NCBI GenBank assembly: GCA_023014365.1
Contig: JAEBUN010000022.1
Span: 248,001-312,000 of the forward strand
DNA length: 64,000 nucleotides
Direction: 5' to 3'
From: Lepiota brunneoincarnata
Taxonomy: Eukaryota; Basidiomycota; Agaricomycetes; Agaricales; Agaricaceae
Under the pieces are notes generated by a model. The model had not been told where the DNA came from, did no database searches, and saw nothing but the letters and a program-made list of their open reading frames with translations. The position numbers and the translations under genes are program-made. Below, piece by piece: positions 37,401 to 50,082 of the stretch; position 1 is the first letter of the stretch, and the number at the start of each line of letters is the position of its first letter.

Positions 37401-39128
37401 CCAATACATTTCTATCTTTATCGCTGAAAACATATCAAAATCATTCGTGATTCGAGTCAGCGGACTCCGGCACCAGCCACTTTGTGCCAGCGTTAACCGC
37501 ATGCCCTCACACAATACAGTGGTCGTGCTCATCTTCTCGTCCAACTCTTTCAAAGAAGTACAACCTGTTGGTTTGCATGTTAACCCATTGCAAAACCGTG
37601 CTGCCCAGCAGAAGGCACGTTAAGAACAGGCGCTGCGCCGTATTCGATCAGCCAGACTTCATACTTCAGATATTATACTTCTTGTCTATCAAGAAACGCC
37701 CGGCTCGGAGAACACACCTGGTTCGGGTTTAATGATCAGTAATCCAATGTCCTTGGTTCAGTTCACATGTCGGGTTTTGTTGACTCTGAATCCGTTGTCA
37801 TTCCACCGCGGCTGGAATATACACCCATACGACAGTAAACCCAGATTCCACAGATCCGATTCCTTCGCAGAATGTTAATCGTGGATCTTACCAAGAAGCT
37901 CCGATAGCCCAAACGGCAGAGGGAGGTATAAATGTTGAAGTAACTACCCGGTCAATTTCCGAGAAACCTATTTCGGATTCCTCCCCGATAGTGTCCCGGC
38001 AATATTGCCCTCCGGGTATGATTAAACGTGGCTGACAGAGATCCAGAATTGACACAGAACTAACAAAAATAGTCAGTACCACCAAACAAGTAGAAACACC
38101 CACAGGGTATAAAAGCGACAGCGCCAACAGACTACTCACCGAACCTTCGGAACTCCTCTGGCTGACTGTCCTCTGCCAATAGAGCCCGACCACAGTCTAA
38201 TCCCTGCAGTGGCACGCATCTGCGAGGTCTAACCCAGAAAAGCTCGAGAACTGTGCGCGCCAGCCCCACCGCTCCCCAAACGACCCTGCTCTCTGTCGCA
38301 ACTTGATTAGGGGACACCATCCTCAAGAAGACCACCGGCGCACCTTTCCCTCCACCCCTTTCGTGGCAACACGGGCACGGATGCCTCCTCTTGAAGGTGA
38401 TACGTCTGGCTCTCTGTCTCAAGACCACTAGATTGTGCTAGGGTCGTTGCGATGGGCGTACGCGCTTTGCTAGTTCCGTTGCGCTCGGCCATCCTTCCCC
38501 TCGAGGGGCCGATCCCTTCGTCGTGCGCTATTCTTGGTGAGGCCATCGAGATCAGAGGCCTCCCTCCCCCTTAGTCGCAACAGGGAAGTGTACCGCTGCT
38601 CGACAGCGGAGGACTTGGGGTTTCACTCATCTCATCAATACCTTGTAGGATGGGTATTCCGCAGCTTTACAGATGGGTGTGAGGTGGACGGGATGTCAAG
38701 TTAAGGAGATTGGGGCACGACTCGCTTCCGCACAGTGAGTAGCCACTTGTTGGTCACTAAACCTCAATAGATCGGCGACCCTAAGAGTTGGATCATGTGT
38801 TGGGTTGAAGATGCGCGGACGATATTGATTTTGGCTCAGAGGAATAATCCTCGCTTCTGTCTCACGAAAGGCAAGGGCAATAACAAGACAAGTCATCTGG
38901 TGTTATTGTTCGGGTTGAATGGCTGAATATTTTGGTAAGGTTCATTGGTGTTTTGGGTTTCGCTGCATGAACTGATGATTCCGACATAACAAGAAACTAC
39001 TTGGACGTAAGAATAGCTCTCGTTATATTTTGGTCTCGTCATTATACATCAATAGCACATGAAGGTAAAAATACAGGTGAGATTGTTCGAAGTTGTTCCG
39101 GATTCTCAACGGTAGTCCAACAGCAACC
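34465..39128. other. 4.7-kb gene-poor region
   Basis: No gene is supported. Frames up to 192 codons (36849-37427 plus, starting from GTG; 37888-38193 minus with hydrophobic stretches; 38307-38546 minus) lack family resemblance and splice logic. No terminal repeats or transposase motifs were recognised by eye. It may be old repeat DNA or hold fast-evolving genes. Confidence 0.4.
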
Positions 39129-41553
39129 TCACGCAGGGCCAATGACCGTTTGCTTAGTTTTCGTGAGCTTAGGCCACAACGTCGTCCGAGAAGCCAAGGT
39201 GTGCTTTCACGAGCTCAGGGGGTACGGAAGCCAACCACTAACAAAGAGAGTCAGGATCCGAGGATCGGTCGAATACGTGTGTGTTGAATTACCTGGTTGA
39301 GACTGATATCCTGGAACTTATCTATAGCATGCTGTTTAATTGGTTCGAGTTTGGGAAAATACCAATCCGTACCATCTCTGAATACCTCAAGGAATCGCAG
39401 GGTCGTGTTTCCGATGTTCTCCACGTAATGGCCTAACGGATTACTCAGAGGGGTACTTTTGGGACCAATTCAGCCAACTCACCCATGGACGCAGGAACAT
39501 AGCCTGTGGGAGCGTCAAACTAGGCACGGGAAATTGGTGAAGTAGGGCACGACGCACCGATATCGCCAGCTTGATAGTCGAACGTGCGGGCGTTAGACTG
39601 GGCAGCAAAGATGGTCATACGCCCATGACCCGCACTAGGAATCGATGGAGGTCATCTTGCTGCATGGGGACTCTGAACCAGAGAGGAACGTACATGAAGA
39701 AGCTCCATTCGTCTTGCGTTGGGTGCCACTGAGAAAGCCTCAGTCAAAAATAGGACGAGAGATATTTTAGAGAGCTATTCTCACATGGAGTTCACTATCG
39801 TCACAGATGAGCTTCTTATCAGGAGGGGGTCGGACTCGGGACCGGGACCGGTCACTCACCGCATTGCACCAGGCTCGACGGTCACCTCTGCGGCTGCGAT
39901 GGTCTTGGATATCTTGAAAGTTGAAGAATCTACCACCTTCACGGAGCCACCAGAGAGATTTGTAGCGTTGACCTTTGGAGAAGGCAAAGGAGAATGGGTT
40001 TTCAGCAGTACCCTGTGGTGTGTTAGGAGCATTATCGTTCTCGGGGGGGTCTTTCGAGGTGTGATTATTTTAAGCTGCCCAAAAAAAGGATCATACTCAC
40101 TGGCAGGGAATATATAGAGCTCTTCCGCGGGAACATTCTTGAAAGCTGAAATATCGCTGTGGAGAAAGTAAGATTGGTGCGCTAATTTTATAAATGACCA
40201 CGTACACTTGGAAGTTCTTCGCAAGCACTACGGAAAGGGGTTGAGAATTATTCATTCCAGGGACTGTGACCCAGACCAACCTGCAGCGGGGACGTGTGCG
40301 AGCCAATCCGTGAGAAGGAATGTCGAATCTTCGCTGAATTCACCGGTATCGAAGACCTGGTCACAGAGCAAGTCGGTGATACAGCGGTCGCGCTGGTAAG
40401 GGAACACGAACCAAGATAAACTCGGAGCCATCTGGATTGTCCATTGTCGCCTGGAGGGAATGGGGAATACCAGGCGGGAAGTACCAGAGGTCACCAGGCC
40501 CCTGAAACGTTCTCATGTGGGCGACAAAATCTACTTCAATCTGTTTGCACTTACAACATTGGCAACATAGTTCTTGCCATCCGTATCGACAGCCGTAATT
40601 TGAGTGGTACCCTAATGTCCCAGGTTATCAGCAATCCCAAGCAGGCTGGGGATCCCCAACTGCCTACCTTGAGGACATATGCCCACTTTTGGAAGCAATC
40701 ACTATCAATGATGGCAATTAGATCCGAAATTGGTTCAAAGTCACCTCTGCAGTCTTGTGCCAGTGCAGCTCCCTAAACACGAGGTAAGCAATAGATGAGG
40801 TCATACTACGTTTGCACCCACCGAACGGCTCCCGGCTCGAGCCTCATGTTGACACTGGCCATTTCTGGAGGATTTTAGCCATGGCTATGACATAAATATC
40901 TGGGAAACTTTTACGTTCAGCAATAGGCATTACGCCAACTATGAGGGAAAATGAATCAGTGGCGTGACATGCCGGGTAACGGAGGGCTGACCGTTCTCCT
41001 GGCGAGCCCATCCGCCAGTCTGGAGGCGGTTGTGACTCAAACCAAATGGCCACTTGGCGTTTTGACTGAAACGGTATTAAGTGTTGACATCTACTATCAC
41101 ATCTGCGTGCAGTACTCACACACTTCCATGATCGGTGTTGGGAGGAGCGAGGAGGTCCGGGTTCTGTTTATCGATGGACTCGTCTGTGGGGCCTATAACG
41201 GTTGCGCCAACAGAACCACGGATTGGTTGAGGGTTGTTTGCCGTCGTCTCGTTCCACAAAGGAAAATTTGGGTCCAGGTCAATTCCGGGGACGGTTTCAG
41301 AAGCTGGAGGTGCACTTCCTGTTGCCGTTCCTGTGGGCTTTGAGGTGGATGTTGGTCTTGCAGCGGACGTAAGCACAACTGAAGTAACGGGAACGGAGGT
41401 AACGGGAACGGAAGTGACGGCAGCTGAAGAAGCCGCCGGTGTGGAGGAAGCTGCCCCTGAGCTAACAGGTACAGTGACTGAGGATGCAGCAGGGGCAGAA
41501 GAGACAAGGGTAGCGAGAAGAAGAGCACAAATGCAGGAGGAGAGACGAATCAT
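39129..41553 (-). CDS. secreted bicupin oxalate decarboxylase
   Basis: Mn-dependent enzyme converting oxalate to formate and CO2, secreted by many wood and litter fungi. The ATG at 41551-41553 opens a signal peptide (LSSCICALLLATLVSSAPA), then a Ser/Thr/Val-rich linker (to about 41340), then PNFPLW (about 41268). After an intron ending at about 41059: QNAKWPFGLSHNRLQTGGW. Cupin 1 metal motif ELHWHKTAEW (about 40765, split by an intron). Then TDWLAHVP and KNVPAEELYIFPA. Cupin 2 metal motif HWHPTQDEWSFFM (about 39720), YVPASMGHYVENIGNTTLRFLEVF (about 39400), and EPIKQHAIDKFQDISLNQ. In the last exon the frame meets TAA at 39169-39171 after DDVV; one extra base there would explain it, since the next frame continues KLTKTKQTVIGPA to TGA at 39129. 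Confidence 0.9.
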
Positions 41554-41610
41554 CTTGTGGGTTCTTGGGAAGCGCCTGAGGGCTGCTGAAGTTATGTCGT
41601 GAGTGGAGCC

Positions 41611-41618
41611 CTTAAATA
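41611..41618 (-). promoter_or_regulatory. TATA-like element of the oxalate decarboxylase gene
   Basis: TATTTAAG in minus orientation, about 60 bp upstream of the ATG. Fits the core promoter of an inducible secreted enzyme. Confidence 0.45.
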
Positions 41619-43436
41619 CGTGAGGCCACCACTAAATGTTGGAATTTTTGGTGAACTTGGACCGACGCCAGGAGTCTAGGGGTAGACAATGTGCCGCTCG
41701 CGATCTGTCATGCAGTCATGAGACAACACCGATCTCCAGGGAGGTGTACCATATGCTCCAGGTTCCGCCGAAGTAGCACCATCGCGTCTGGCGGAATCTC
41801 TGGGGTTTCTCATTCCTTGATTTTGCTAGGTTCATGGTAAAACGGAAAATCGGTCGGATTACATTCGCAGGAGAATCTCGCAATAGGTCACTAACTGGCA
41901 GGATTATTAATAGCAGTTGCCGGTTTCTCCATGGTTGGAGTCGTTTGGAAACTATGGGATGAACAATATGCATGGGTGAATCAGATCGGGTCAAGCAAGC
42001 TAGATGCTCCACAGGACTCTAGAACGAAGCCTATTGGAGAAAGCTTATGGACATTCTGGATAAGAAAGAAGGTAAATTCTGGGGGGAAGGCCGAGGAACC
42101 GGAGTATTAATAGGGAGGACTCCTACTGGTTTTGGCACAAGAGGGCAGCTTCACGGGTCGTTTGGTTGGGCTCGAATAATTGGACGATACAAGGAGCTCA
42201 ATGCTATTTTTGCTTCTACCTAAGAAGAGGTGTGCCCGAGGGGGGGGGGGGGGCGGTCATGAAGTCGAAACCGTATTGCACACCAAAACCAGTGCTGCAT
42301 CTGGTTGGATTCTTTCGGAAACCTCGTGTATTCGTGAGAAACACGCGGTCTTACTTGTGAGTTGACCTTGCAAAATGCCCAGCTTGTCTGCTAAGGCGGG
42401 ATCCCTTGCCCTTGTGCGACCGATTTTACAGCAGTCGACATGCGCAGTTTTTGATGAGATTAACTTCAAAAAAATTGCTGGTTGCGCTAGAATACAGAGC
42501 GTGATGAAGGCCATATGGGTCTGTGGCATGGGAGAAGGTCATCAAGCGGGCTTACCGATGACCATTGCGGTACACGGAACGGTCCAAAAATAGACGCGGA
42601 ATCCACGATGTTTATTTATAGCCCGTGGCAAGACCATTTTGTGTCCCTGGCAGCTTGCAACGCCCGGTGTTTATTCTGATTTTTGGACGGCTTTAAACAG
42701 ATCCGTATGACACGCTCATTGCGCAAGAAGAAGAATTGATATTGCATCATTTTTCCAGGGGTCCAAGCTATATCGGATCTCCGATACGGCATTGCTGCCC
42801 TTGTGATCATTTTTCTACATTGATGTTCCGCCCCACAGCCACTATATGGCGACTCATACTTTGGGCGGTATGACGGCGTTGGCATCCTCGTAAAGCCGCA
42901 GCAGCTTCCCAAAAACTTTCTTATCGGACATGATGGCGAGTGATTGTTTGAACGTAAATTAATGAACGGTGATAATAAATACGAGCCCCTAACCAATCAA
43001 GAAGCTAGTGATCCATGCCCACAGATAGCATTCATTGAATTTGTCTTCTGTCACCCACCCTACGAGCGGCACGGCACGTAGGATTAATAGTGACCTCTAA
43101 ATATATCTTCCCATACGGCCCTAATACCCGTCGTGATAAAAATATGCATATCGGAAGTTGTAATAACGATTATGGGTAGTTCACATCCTTATGTATACAC
43201 GGGGGATGACCTCAAGAGTGACCTTGGGATCACTGAGAACGCTACCATATCGGTTGCAACACATCAAGTCAGTGCAACTATTATTTGTTGTTATTGCCTT
43301 GAGAACCGCAAGCATGGTCAGCGAACAATGGACCGAATAACGAACGAGATGCCGGATTTGGCAATACAAATCTGAGCGACCTTCAAAATAGAATCCGTGA
43401 ACCGACGTTCACGAACCATTGGGGTTCAGCATGGTT
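41619..43436. other. unassigned 1.8-kb stretch with a long G run
   Basis: A run of 14 G lies at 42240-42253. On the minus strand MSDKKVFGKLLRLYEDANAV (near 42930) and a hydrophobic segment (about 42500) look protein-like, but no family, splice path or start can be supported. It could be a decayed or fast-evolving gene. Confidence 0.35.
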
Positions 43437-44111
43437 TCAGCAAGGTAGGATTCCTACTCGCCGGCCGCTGTCAAAGATCTGAAGGGCCTGTCCTATCTCG
43501 ACGAACCAGCTGAAACCCTTATAATTTCGCCCGTGACCTTTGCTCACAGGGTAAATGATATTTCTAAAGCCGGGCAAGTAGGGTAGTGCTTGGACGTGGA
43601 GGTGCAAGTGGTTCACCGAATTGAAGGGAGGAATGTGGAAACCCATCCTGGAAGAGTGGTGCAATCACGTCCCGGTGTTTCATTCAGAAGGACAAGGGAA
43701 TGAAATACCTTCTCATACGCTGTTCGACGCCGCGTTCATTTAAAATTTTATCCCCTATTTCGCCCATGGAAATGACTCCCATCAAATGAGGTTGAGTCAG
43801 GAGTGTGTGGAACATTTGACGCTCACCAAGTTCGATGTCATCTTTGCTCAAGGACCGAATGCTTGCTAACGTTTCGTTGGTCAAGAGTAACACCGAGTGT
43901 GGGAATTCCGACGTACTGATGTGCCTTTTGGGGACAACTTGGAAATGAAGTCTCGCCGCAGGAGAAATATCTCTGAAAGCAACAAATCGGTCATTCTGCC
44001 AAAGATACAGCATATGAATGACATGAATAACCAGAAGTATCAATTCCATGATACCTCATAGACTATTTGGAACCCCTTCTCTGCAGAGATGTCGCAGAAA
44101 ACGCAGGACAT
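43437..44111 (-). CDS. HIT-family nucleotide hydrolase / binding protein
   Basis: Histidine-triad proteins hydrolyse AMP- or GMP-linked substrates; this one is nearest in layout to the HINT3/aprataxin-like branch. The ATG at 44109-44111 reads MSCVFCDISAEKGFQIVYE with a Cys-x2-Cys pair, then an intron to NDRFVAFRDISPAARLHFQV and VPKRHIS (about 43930), LSKDDIEL, MGEIGDKIL, GFHIPPFNSVNHLHLHVQAL (about 43640-43580) with the HxHxH triad in HLHLHV, and a C-terminal part ending at a stop at 43437-43439. About 180 residues, four to five exons. Divergent from UBP8. Confidence 0.85.
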
Positions 44112-44519
44112 GGTGGGAAGCAACCAACCGCTGCTTGGGGGACAGAAATTGGTGAAGTAGCAAGGTCCTATTATGAATATTGTAGTAAGCGCTGCTGCGT
44201 GTGTGGAGACAACTTATGAACGAACCTCGAAAACTGGCTGGGCCCAGGTGGCAGTTTTTTATTCCATTAAGCGGCTGTGACAGTCACTCCTTCTGTAGTC
44301 TCACGTGATTCGATGACTACCCCGAATTCATTGTGTGACGGCAGGGCGAAACTGACCAACTCGTGCATTATTCGAACGTTTAGAACATTCAAGCCCAGGA
44401 CCAGGGTATAAGGGTGAAGAGACTGGGTGATCGTAACTCGTAAGCTCAGCGTTATGACAATGCTAGCTCGAATACTGGCTCGGCTCTCTGACCATTAAGC
44501 ACCGTGATTATCAGGTGCA
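44112..44519. promoter_or_regulatory. divergent promoter region HIT gene / UBP8
   Basis: 408 bp between two head-to-head ATGs. No TATA box obvious. No coding frame. Confidence 0.4.
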
Positions 44520-47357
44520 ATGAACGTCGATTTAGATACGGAGACTCCAGGATGCTGCCACATCGGTGGTGCATTAACAGACCCATCCTCGAAGGATTCT
44601 CTTATGAAGAGGTACAAGACCATGATAACTTGGAATATACATCGCACCTCCATCTTCAGGAACCCCACGAAGCGCCGAAAGGTTCGTCCTATCCGCCCAA
44701 ACCATGGTCCGTTCGGCGGTACTCAGAGTGGTATCGCTATGGCTAGGTGGCCGCTCCGACCTGTGGTGTGTGCGGCCTGTCACTTTCCCGTCCCTTTGCG
44801 TGTCTGGATTGTACATATACTGGGTGTTGGCCTGACCGTCACATGCTCCAACATTTGCAAAACGAAGACCATAGATTCTGTACGTACCCGTCGGAGTCCA
44901 TTTAAACCGCTTAATGACTTTCGAAAACGTATTGAACCTTACTCAGGTCTTGACGTTAGGTCTGGATGCGTATTCTGCGCCGAATGTAATGACTTCGTGT
45001 ATGACAGCGCGCTTGATGAAATTCACTCTGCTTCTGTGCTTCATGCTGAAGAGAAGGACACGCGGTTTCAGGGTAAGTGCACTCGTATCTGCTGCTTCCG
45101 GTCTCATCGAGAAATCGGCAGTTTCCCAGATGTTGAGAGAATCATACATGCCTTGGGTTCCAAATGAAAAGGAATCTTCGGCTCTAGAAGGAATGATAGC
45201 ATTACCCTGTCAAGGTAAATAACGTCATGGTGCGAAATCCGAAGATAAGAGGTTGAAATACCGAAATTCTTCCAGGTCGAAGAGGGTTGTTGAACCTTGG
45301 TCAAACGTGCTTCATGAACGTCGTTTTGCAGTGTCTTATGCACAACCCCCTTGTTCGAAATTTTTTTCTCAGCGACAGGCACAACAGGAAGCAGTGTAAA
45401 CTAGAGACATGCACGTCCTGTGAAATGGATAGGCTTTTTGAGGAGGTTTGTGCACCTGTTTCCCTGAATCCGGATCATGCTACAGTCGTTTTGCATACCA
45501 GATTTACTCTGACGATAACACGCCATATGGACCTATCAATTTCCTCGCCACAAGTTGGAAAGCCTCATCCGAACTCTCGGGTTACGCCCAACAGGATGCA
45601 CACGAATTTTTCATCTCCGCATTAAACCAAATCCACACCACATCTCGAGGGTCTACGAACGTCTCGTGCAACTGCGTTATTCACTCCACCTTCTCTGGCC
45701 AATTGCAAAGTGATGTTAAGTGTGAACGATGTGGGAATGTCACGAGTACAGTGGACCCTATGATGGATGTGAGTTTAGAAATCAATAAGAACAATGCCAA
45801 TGGTCGTTCCGGAGCCCAGGCTGCCGGATCCAGGAATAGCAATGCAGCTGGCAGTGCGAGCACAGAAGCAGGAACCGGTGAGAATACTCTGGCTGCTTGT
45901 TTGAGAAGGTGGGGTCCTAGATTTCATGTGGTATGCTTGATTCGCATTCCCATTTTCCACCTTGTTTCTTGCGACATATTTTTACTCCGCTTCCTTCCAT
46001 TTCTCTTTTGTCTATTCTCTCTCTCCTGTCCGGGAAGGACTCCGTTCTACTGTAAATATTCCCCTTGATTTATTTTTATGGTGTCGTTGAGTTCATATGT
46101 TGCTATTTTCACATCTGCCTCGCATTATGCCTGTTCGTTGACGACATGCCTCTTTTCACTATTTTAGGTTCACACAGCCTGAGAAGCTGGGGGTCAAAGA
46201 TTATTCCTGCGGCAAGTGCGGTAAAACTCATGTATGCATCAAACACTATTCATATTCTATCTGTTGCTCATCCTTCTCCCTCCGTGCCTTGCCTTCCCCA
46301 ACCCTGTTAATGCTTATATGGTAACACGCGCTGATTCATCTGGTTGAACCGGCTTCGATTGCATGCTGCAGGAAGCCAGTAAACGGCTGAGCATCCGGAA
46401 ACTACCTCCGGTATTGGTTTTTCAGCTAAAGGTGAGTGGAAGCCCGCCGTACATCCCCTATCCTGAATCATCGATTTGTCCATTGGTTCATTCTGGTCTA
46501 TCATTTTCTCACTGTACCCACAGCGATTCGAGCACAAGACAACAGACAAATCCCTCGCACGCAAGATTGACACTCAAATTCGGTTCCCCGCTGCACTAAA
46601 TATGGCGCCGTATACCACCTCAGTCATGAAGGAGGTGGAAAAAGAAAACCGTAATAATAGCAACAAAACAGGCGGAGGTACCGGGTGAGCTGCACAATAT
46701 GTGCCTATTGATGCTTCGTTATACCGGGGGTATTTTTACTCCTTCTGCCCTATCGCATCCGATTCTTCTTCTGTTTATTTTTATGCTGCGAGTTGCTGGA
46801 AATTTTCTCCGGCTAAGTGGCGTCGGCATCTGACATTTGTGATACGATAGGTTAGCTCCCAGCACAGGGGCTGATGCACTATACGAATACGAACTCTTTG
46901 CAGTAATCAATCATGACGGCCAGATCGACAATGGGCATTACACTAATTTTGCGCGGTTCGGGGACGAGTGGTATCGGTTCGATGACGACAAGTATGTGCT
47001 CAAGGCCATCCCTATTGCATTCCCACTCTATCTCGACTACTGTACCTTCTGATGTTGATTTCATTTCCGCGCAGGGTGACTTATTCAAGTCCCTCGGCAT
47101 GTCTACAGTCTTCGGCATACATGCTCTTCTACGTGAAGCGGCATTTGGATTACAAACCGTACATGACACCTTCGTACATTCGTATGCGGGAGACAGAAGC
47201 CGTTCGTGAGAAGGAGAGAGAACTTGAGAGAGAACGCGAGAAGGAAAGGGAAAAGGAAAGGGAAAAGGAAAGGGAACGAGTCGAAAAGGAAAGAGAAAAA
47301 GAGAGGGAGAGGGAGAGGGAGAAAGAGCTTGAGGATGCACTGCTCGCTACGGTGTAA
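44520..47357 (+). CDS. UBP8: SAGA-type ubiquitin-specific protease Ubp8 / USP22
   Basis: Deubiquitinase of the SAGA DUB module, removing ubiquitin from histone H2B. The ATG at 44520 gives MNVDLDTETPGCCHIGGAL. An N-terminal ZnF-UBP domain follows: VCGLSLSRPFACLDCTYTGCW..RHMLQHL..EDHRF (about 44770-44880), then C..CNDFVYD. USP core: Cys box LLNLGQTCFMNVVLQCLMHN (about 45290), SSELSGYAQQDAHEFF (about 45567), zinc pairs CERCG (45722) and CGKCGKTH (about 46208), RKLPPVLVFQLKRFEHK across an intron, then His box INHDGQIDNGHYTNFARFGD (about 46904) and WYRFDDDKV. The C-terminus is unusual: about 50 residues of Glu/Arg/Lys repeats (47205-47330), probably a long charged helix, ending at TAA 47355-47357. 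About ten exons, no frame break. Confidence 0.92.
47205..47330 (+). repeat. purine repeat coding for a Glu/Arg/Lys helix in UBP8
   Basis: Imperfect repeats of gaaagggaaaag and gagaaggag type, almost pure purine on the plus strand. In frame they give alternating ERE/EKE units. Such tracts form stable single alpha-helices and also expand by slippage. Confidence 0.75.
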
Positions 47358-48563
47358 TTCATCTACTTGCGCTTGAATATTTGGTCTACAGCAATCGATA
47401 TTTTCTTACTAACATCAATTGTGTCGGGAGTATCGTTCCCACTCAATTAGATGTTACAAATATTGGAAGCCGGTACATGTGCCTGGGCTCCGGTTTCCGT
47501 TCTCTCAAGCTCCAAGAAATAGTTCGTGGTGTACCAATGGGATGAAGATAAACCCGACTTCGTAGAGTACTGATCCCCAAGAACAAAGAAATTCTCATGC
47601 GTGTAGTCAGGTGTCTCTCGAGAACCTCGTACGGCAGGTCTGACCCCCCTTCCCACCAATACACATCGGAAACGTAGCATCATCGACTTGTCCAATCGGC
47701 AGTGTTTTCGACGCTAGCGAAATACTACCAACATCATATGTCCATCACATGCGCTGATCTATCGGGGAGGATATGTATAGGACAAGAGTAAAAAATACTT
47801 CGACTGGTGTGGAACTCGGCATGACACCTATTCTCGAGAAGGTTGATGCATTCGTACGACAGGGACGGAACAATGGTTTGCGTGTGCACCTTTGTATGTT
47901 GGGTTGTGCCATGGCATATAACATATGATCGTCCGTGGGTATGTATATGTAAGTGAGTCTGTCATTACCATGGTATCTGTGCTACCTCCCCCTTACCATG
48001 GGTCCGGTTACCCATATATTTGGAACTAGGAAGAACGAGGGAGGCCAATGGGGGGAGTGGACCGGTGTCTGGGGTATAAATTTACTGTTAGCCGTCCTCG
48101 AGTTTGCCGTTAGAAGCTCGGAGGAATCAGAATTTAACGAATGGAAGGATTAGGTTGAAGCCACCTTTTTGGTACATATTCGCGGCGAGCACGGTCCCTA
48201 TTGAACAATGAAGCAAGAGCGAGGTTCCTACTGTGGCTTAACGGCAAGTTCAAAGCCCTTATATGGCATCACACGAGGATACCAACTGATGCAAGTTCCA
48301 ACCTTGTGAATCCCCGCTGAATCCCTACGATAACCCCGGTACTTTATGCGCACAAGGGTACACCTACCAGCACCACAGCCCCGAATCCTGATCCACGCCT
48401 ATTTGATTTCCCGTGATAGCAAAAATACACAATTCGGGAGCCAGACTGTAGAAAGTCATACCACCCTCCTGCTCGATCACTACAGTTAGAAGAACACCCT
48501 CTCGAATAGTGCCACGCGGACGACATGCTACTACAGCACATAGCCGTCGGTATCTAACTACAG
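47358..48563. other. convergent intergenic stretch
   Basis: 1.2 kb between the stops of UBP8 and THG1. Frames at 47443-47695 (minus) and 47953-48153 (plus) are unsupported. Nothing else seen. Confidence 0.4.
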
Positions 48564-50082
48564 TTAGTCTGCGAACAATCCGGGCCGGGCGAGCCAGAAG
48601 TCATCCCGGATGATGTCGCAGTGGAGGAGTTCTATTTTGGTAGCTCTGGGTTTGGATTTAGATTTGGCCGTCGCTTTCATTGTCAGCTGTATTTTCGATT
48701 TCGATGGATTTTCATCCTTCGGATTGTAGTTCACTTGCAAATTCTGGTTTGTTTCGACGTATCGTGGGTTAAATTCGGCTTGATCGACCGCCGGTCCACT
48801 GGGAGATTTGATGGCGGAAGCGCTATCCCTTATAGGGAGTGTTGCTGGAATTTCGGATATAGCGGGCGCCTGGATGTTCGGTCCGCGTCCGCTGGCTATC
48901 CCGACAACGGGAGCTAGGGCGGGTAGGCCTTCACGCGACGTGTCGTGTGCTGATGGAGTTGGAGTATCATCAGAGGACGAGCACGGTGCCGAGGGAGTCA
49001 CTTTAGTCGTGGCGTTCTGTCGATGCTAAATAGGTATAGGAGTAATATATATCAGACGCACGGATGTGGCAAGTGAGTGAAATAGGATGCGATAGAGCGA
49101 TAGGGTTAACCAACCTCCCCTTGTGGTTCTGACGTTTGCGCACGGCCGACATTATTTTCCTCCCTTAAGCCATCTTGTTCTCGTGATCGTGGTTCTGGTG
49201 TCTCAGTCTCTTCGCGGACTAGAACGCTTCCCTTGCGGAAGCGTGCATCGAGGGTGTTGTAGTTGATACTGAAGCGGGAGAAGAGAATCTCGTTCTTATC
49301 TTTCGAGAACGTTCCCTGAGATGCTTGCCTCGTTAAGATACGTTTGAAGCTGATTCGAAGATACACGTACGCGAAGCGTGGCATGGGCTTCTGTGGCCGT
49401 CTGCCCGCCTTGTTGTACTAGTGCCCAGAAGGTGGTATTGTAGAGATTATTGATGTGTGCTGGCGGCGCAAAGACGTTAGACACGTAGTAATATAATGCC
49501 AGTGGGAAGGGTATAGCATACTATCGGCTTGCCTCCACGAGAAGTAGTCTCGCACTTCCTTCTCTGTAGGATATAGCACGATACGTCCGTCAAAGGACGG
49601 AGGATACTGGAGTGTCGTGCCAGAGAAATACTTGGACCAATGGAAGACGTAGGACGAGGTGAAACTGTGAGGTTAGCGTTGAGAGTATTTTGGATTGACG
49701 ACGGTTGTATATTTTTGTGGTTTTTTTCAGGAGGAAACTAGTAAATTTGATCAGCAACACAACGCACAACTTGTGGTGCTAGTGGGATGAACCTGTACTC
49801 ATCTGACTCGCCGAATGCTAATATGATATCAGGATGAACTTCCATTGTGTCACGAGCTGCATGGTCCATCAGCTGGAGAGCCCGCACGTCATTTGGCTTT
49901 GCAAAATGGTGTACTTCGGAAAACCTAACAATGGCATGTCCACTCAGCTGTCTCGGTGTCGTTGGTAGAGCTTTTTACCTATGGAAAGAGTGTCCATCTA
50001 GCCGAAATACCAGAAATGTTCCTGGAAGTAAAGCATCGGGGATTTCGAAGTTGCGGACATAGGCATACTTGGTGTTGGCCAT
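48564..50082 (-). CDS. THG1: tRNA-His guanylyltransferase Thg1
   Basis: Adds the essential G(-1) to the 5' end of tRNA-His by 3'-5' polymerisation. The ATG at 50080-50082 gives [14 protein letters not shown], then [13 protein letters not shown] with a metal-binding Asp (about 49985), [12 protein letters not shown] with the second carboxylate (about 49825), a [22 protein letters not shown] block (about 49640-49570), [18 protein letters not shown], then [20 protein letters not shown] joined across an intron, and [10 protein letters not shown] (about 49220). A Pro/Ser-rich disordered insertion of well over 100 residues follows before the conserved end [16 protein letters not shown]. Stop at 48564-48566. 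The core matches the family; the insertion makes it longer than yeast Thg1. Six or more introns, no frame break. Confidence 0.92.

Noticed and set aside
36849..37427. 192-codon plus-strand frame
   Set aside because: It starts from GTG, shows no family motif or codon pattern, and no splice path extends it. Likely chance.
34465..39128. Possible transposon in the gene-poor region
   Set aside because: No transposase or reverse-transcriptase motif, terminal repeat or target-site duplication could be seen by eye.
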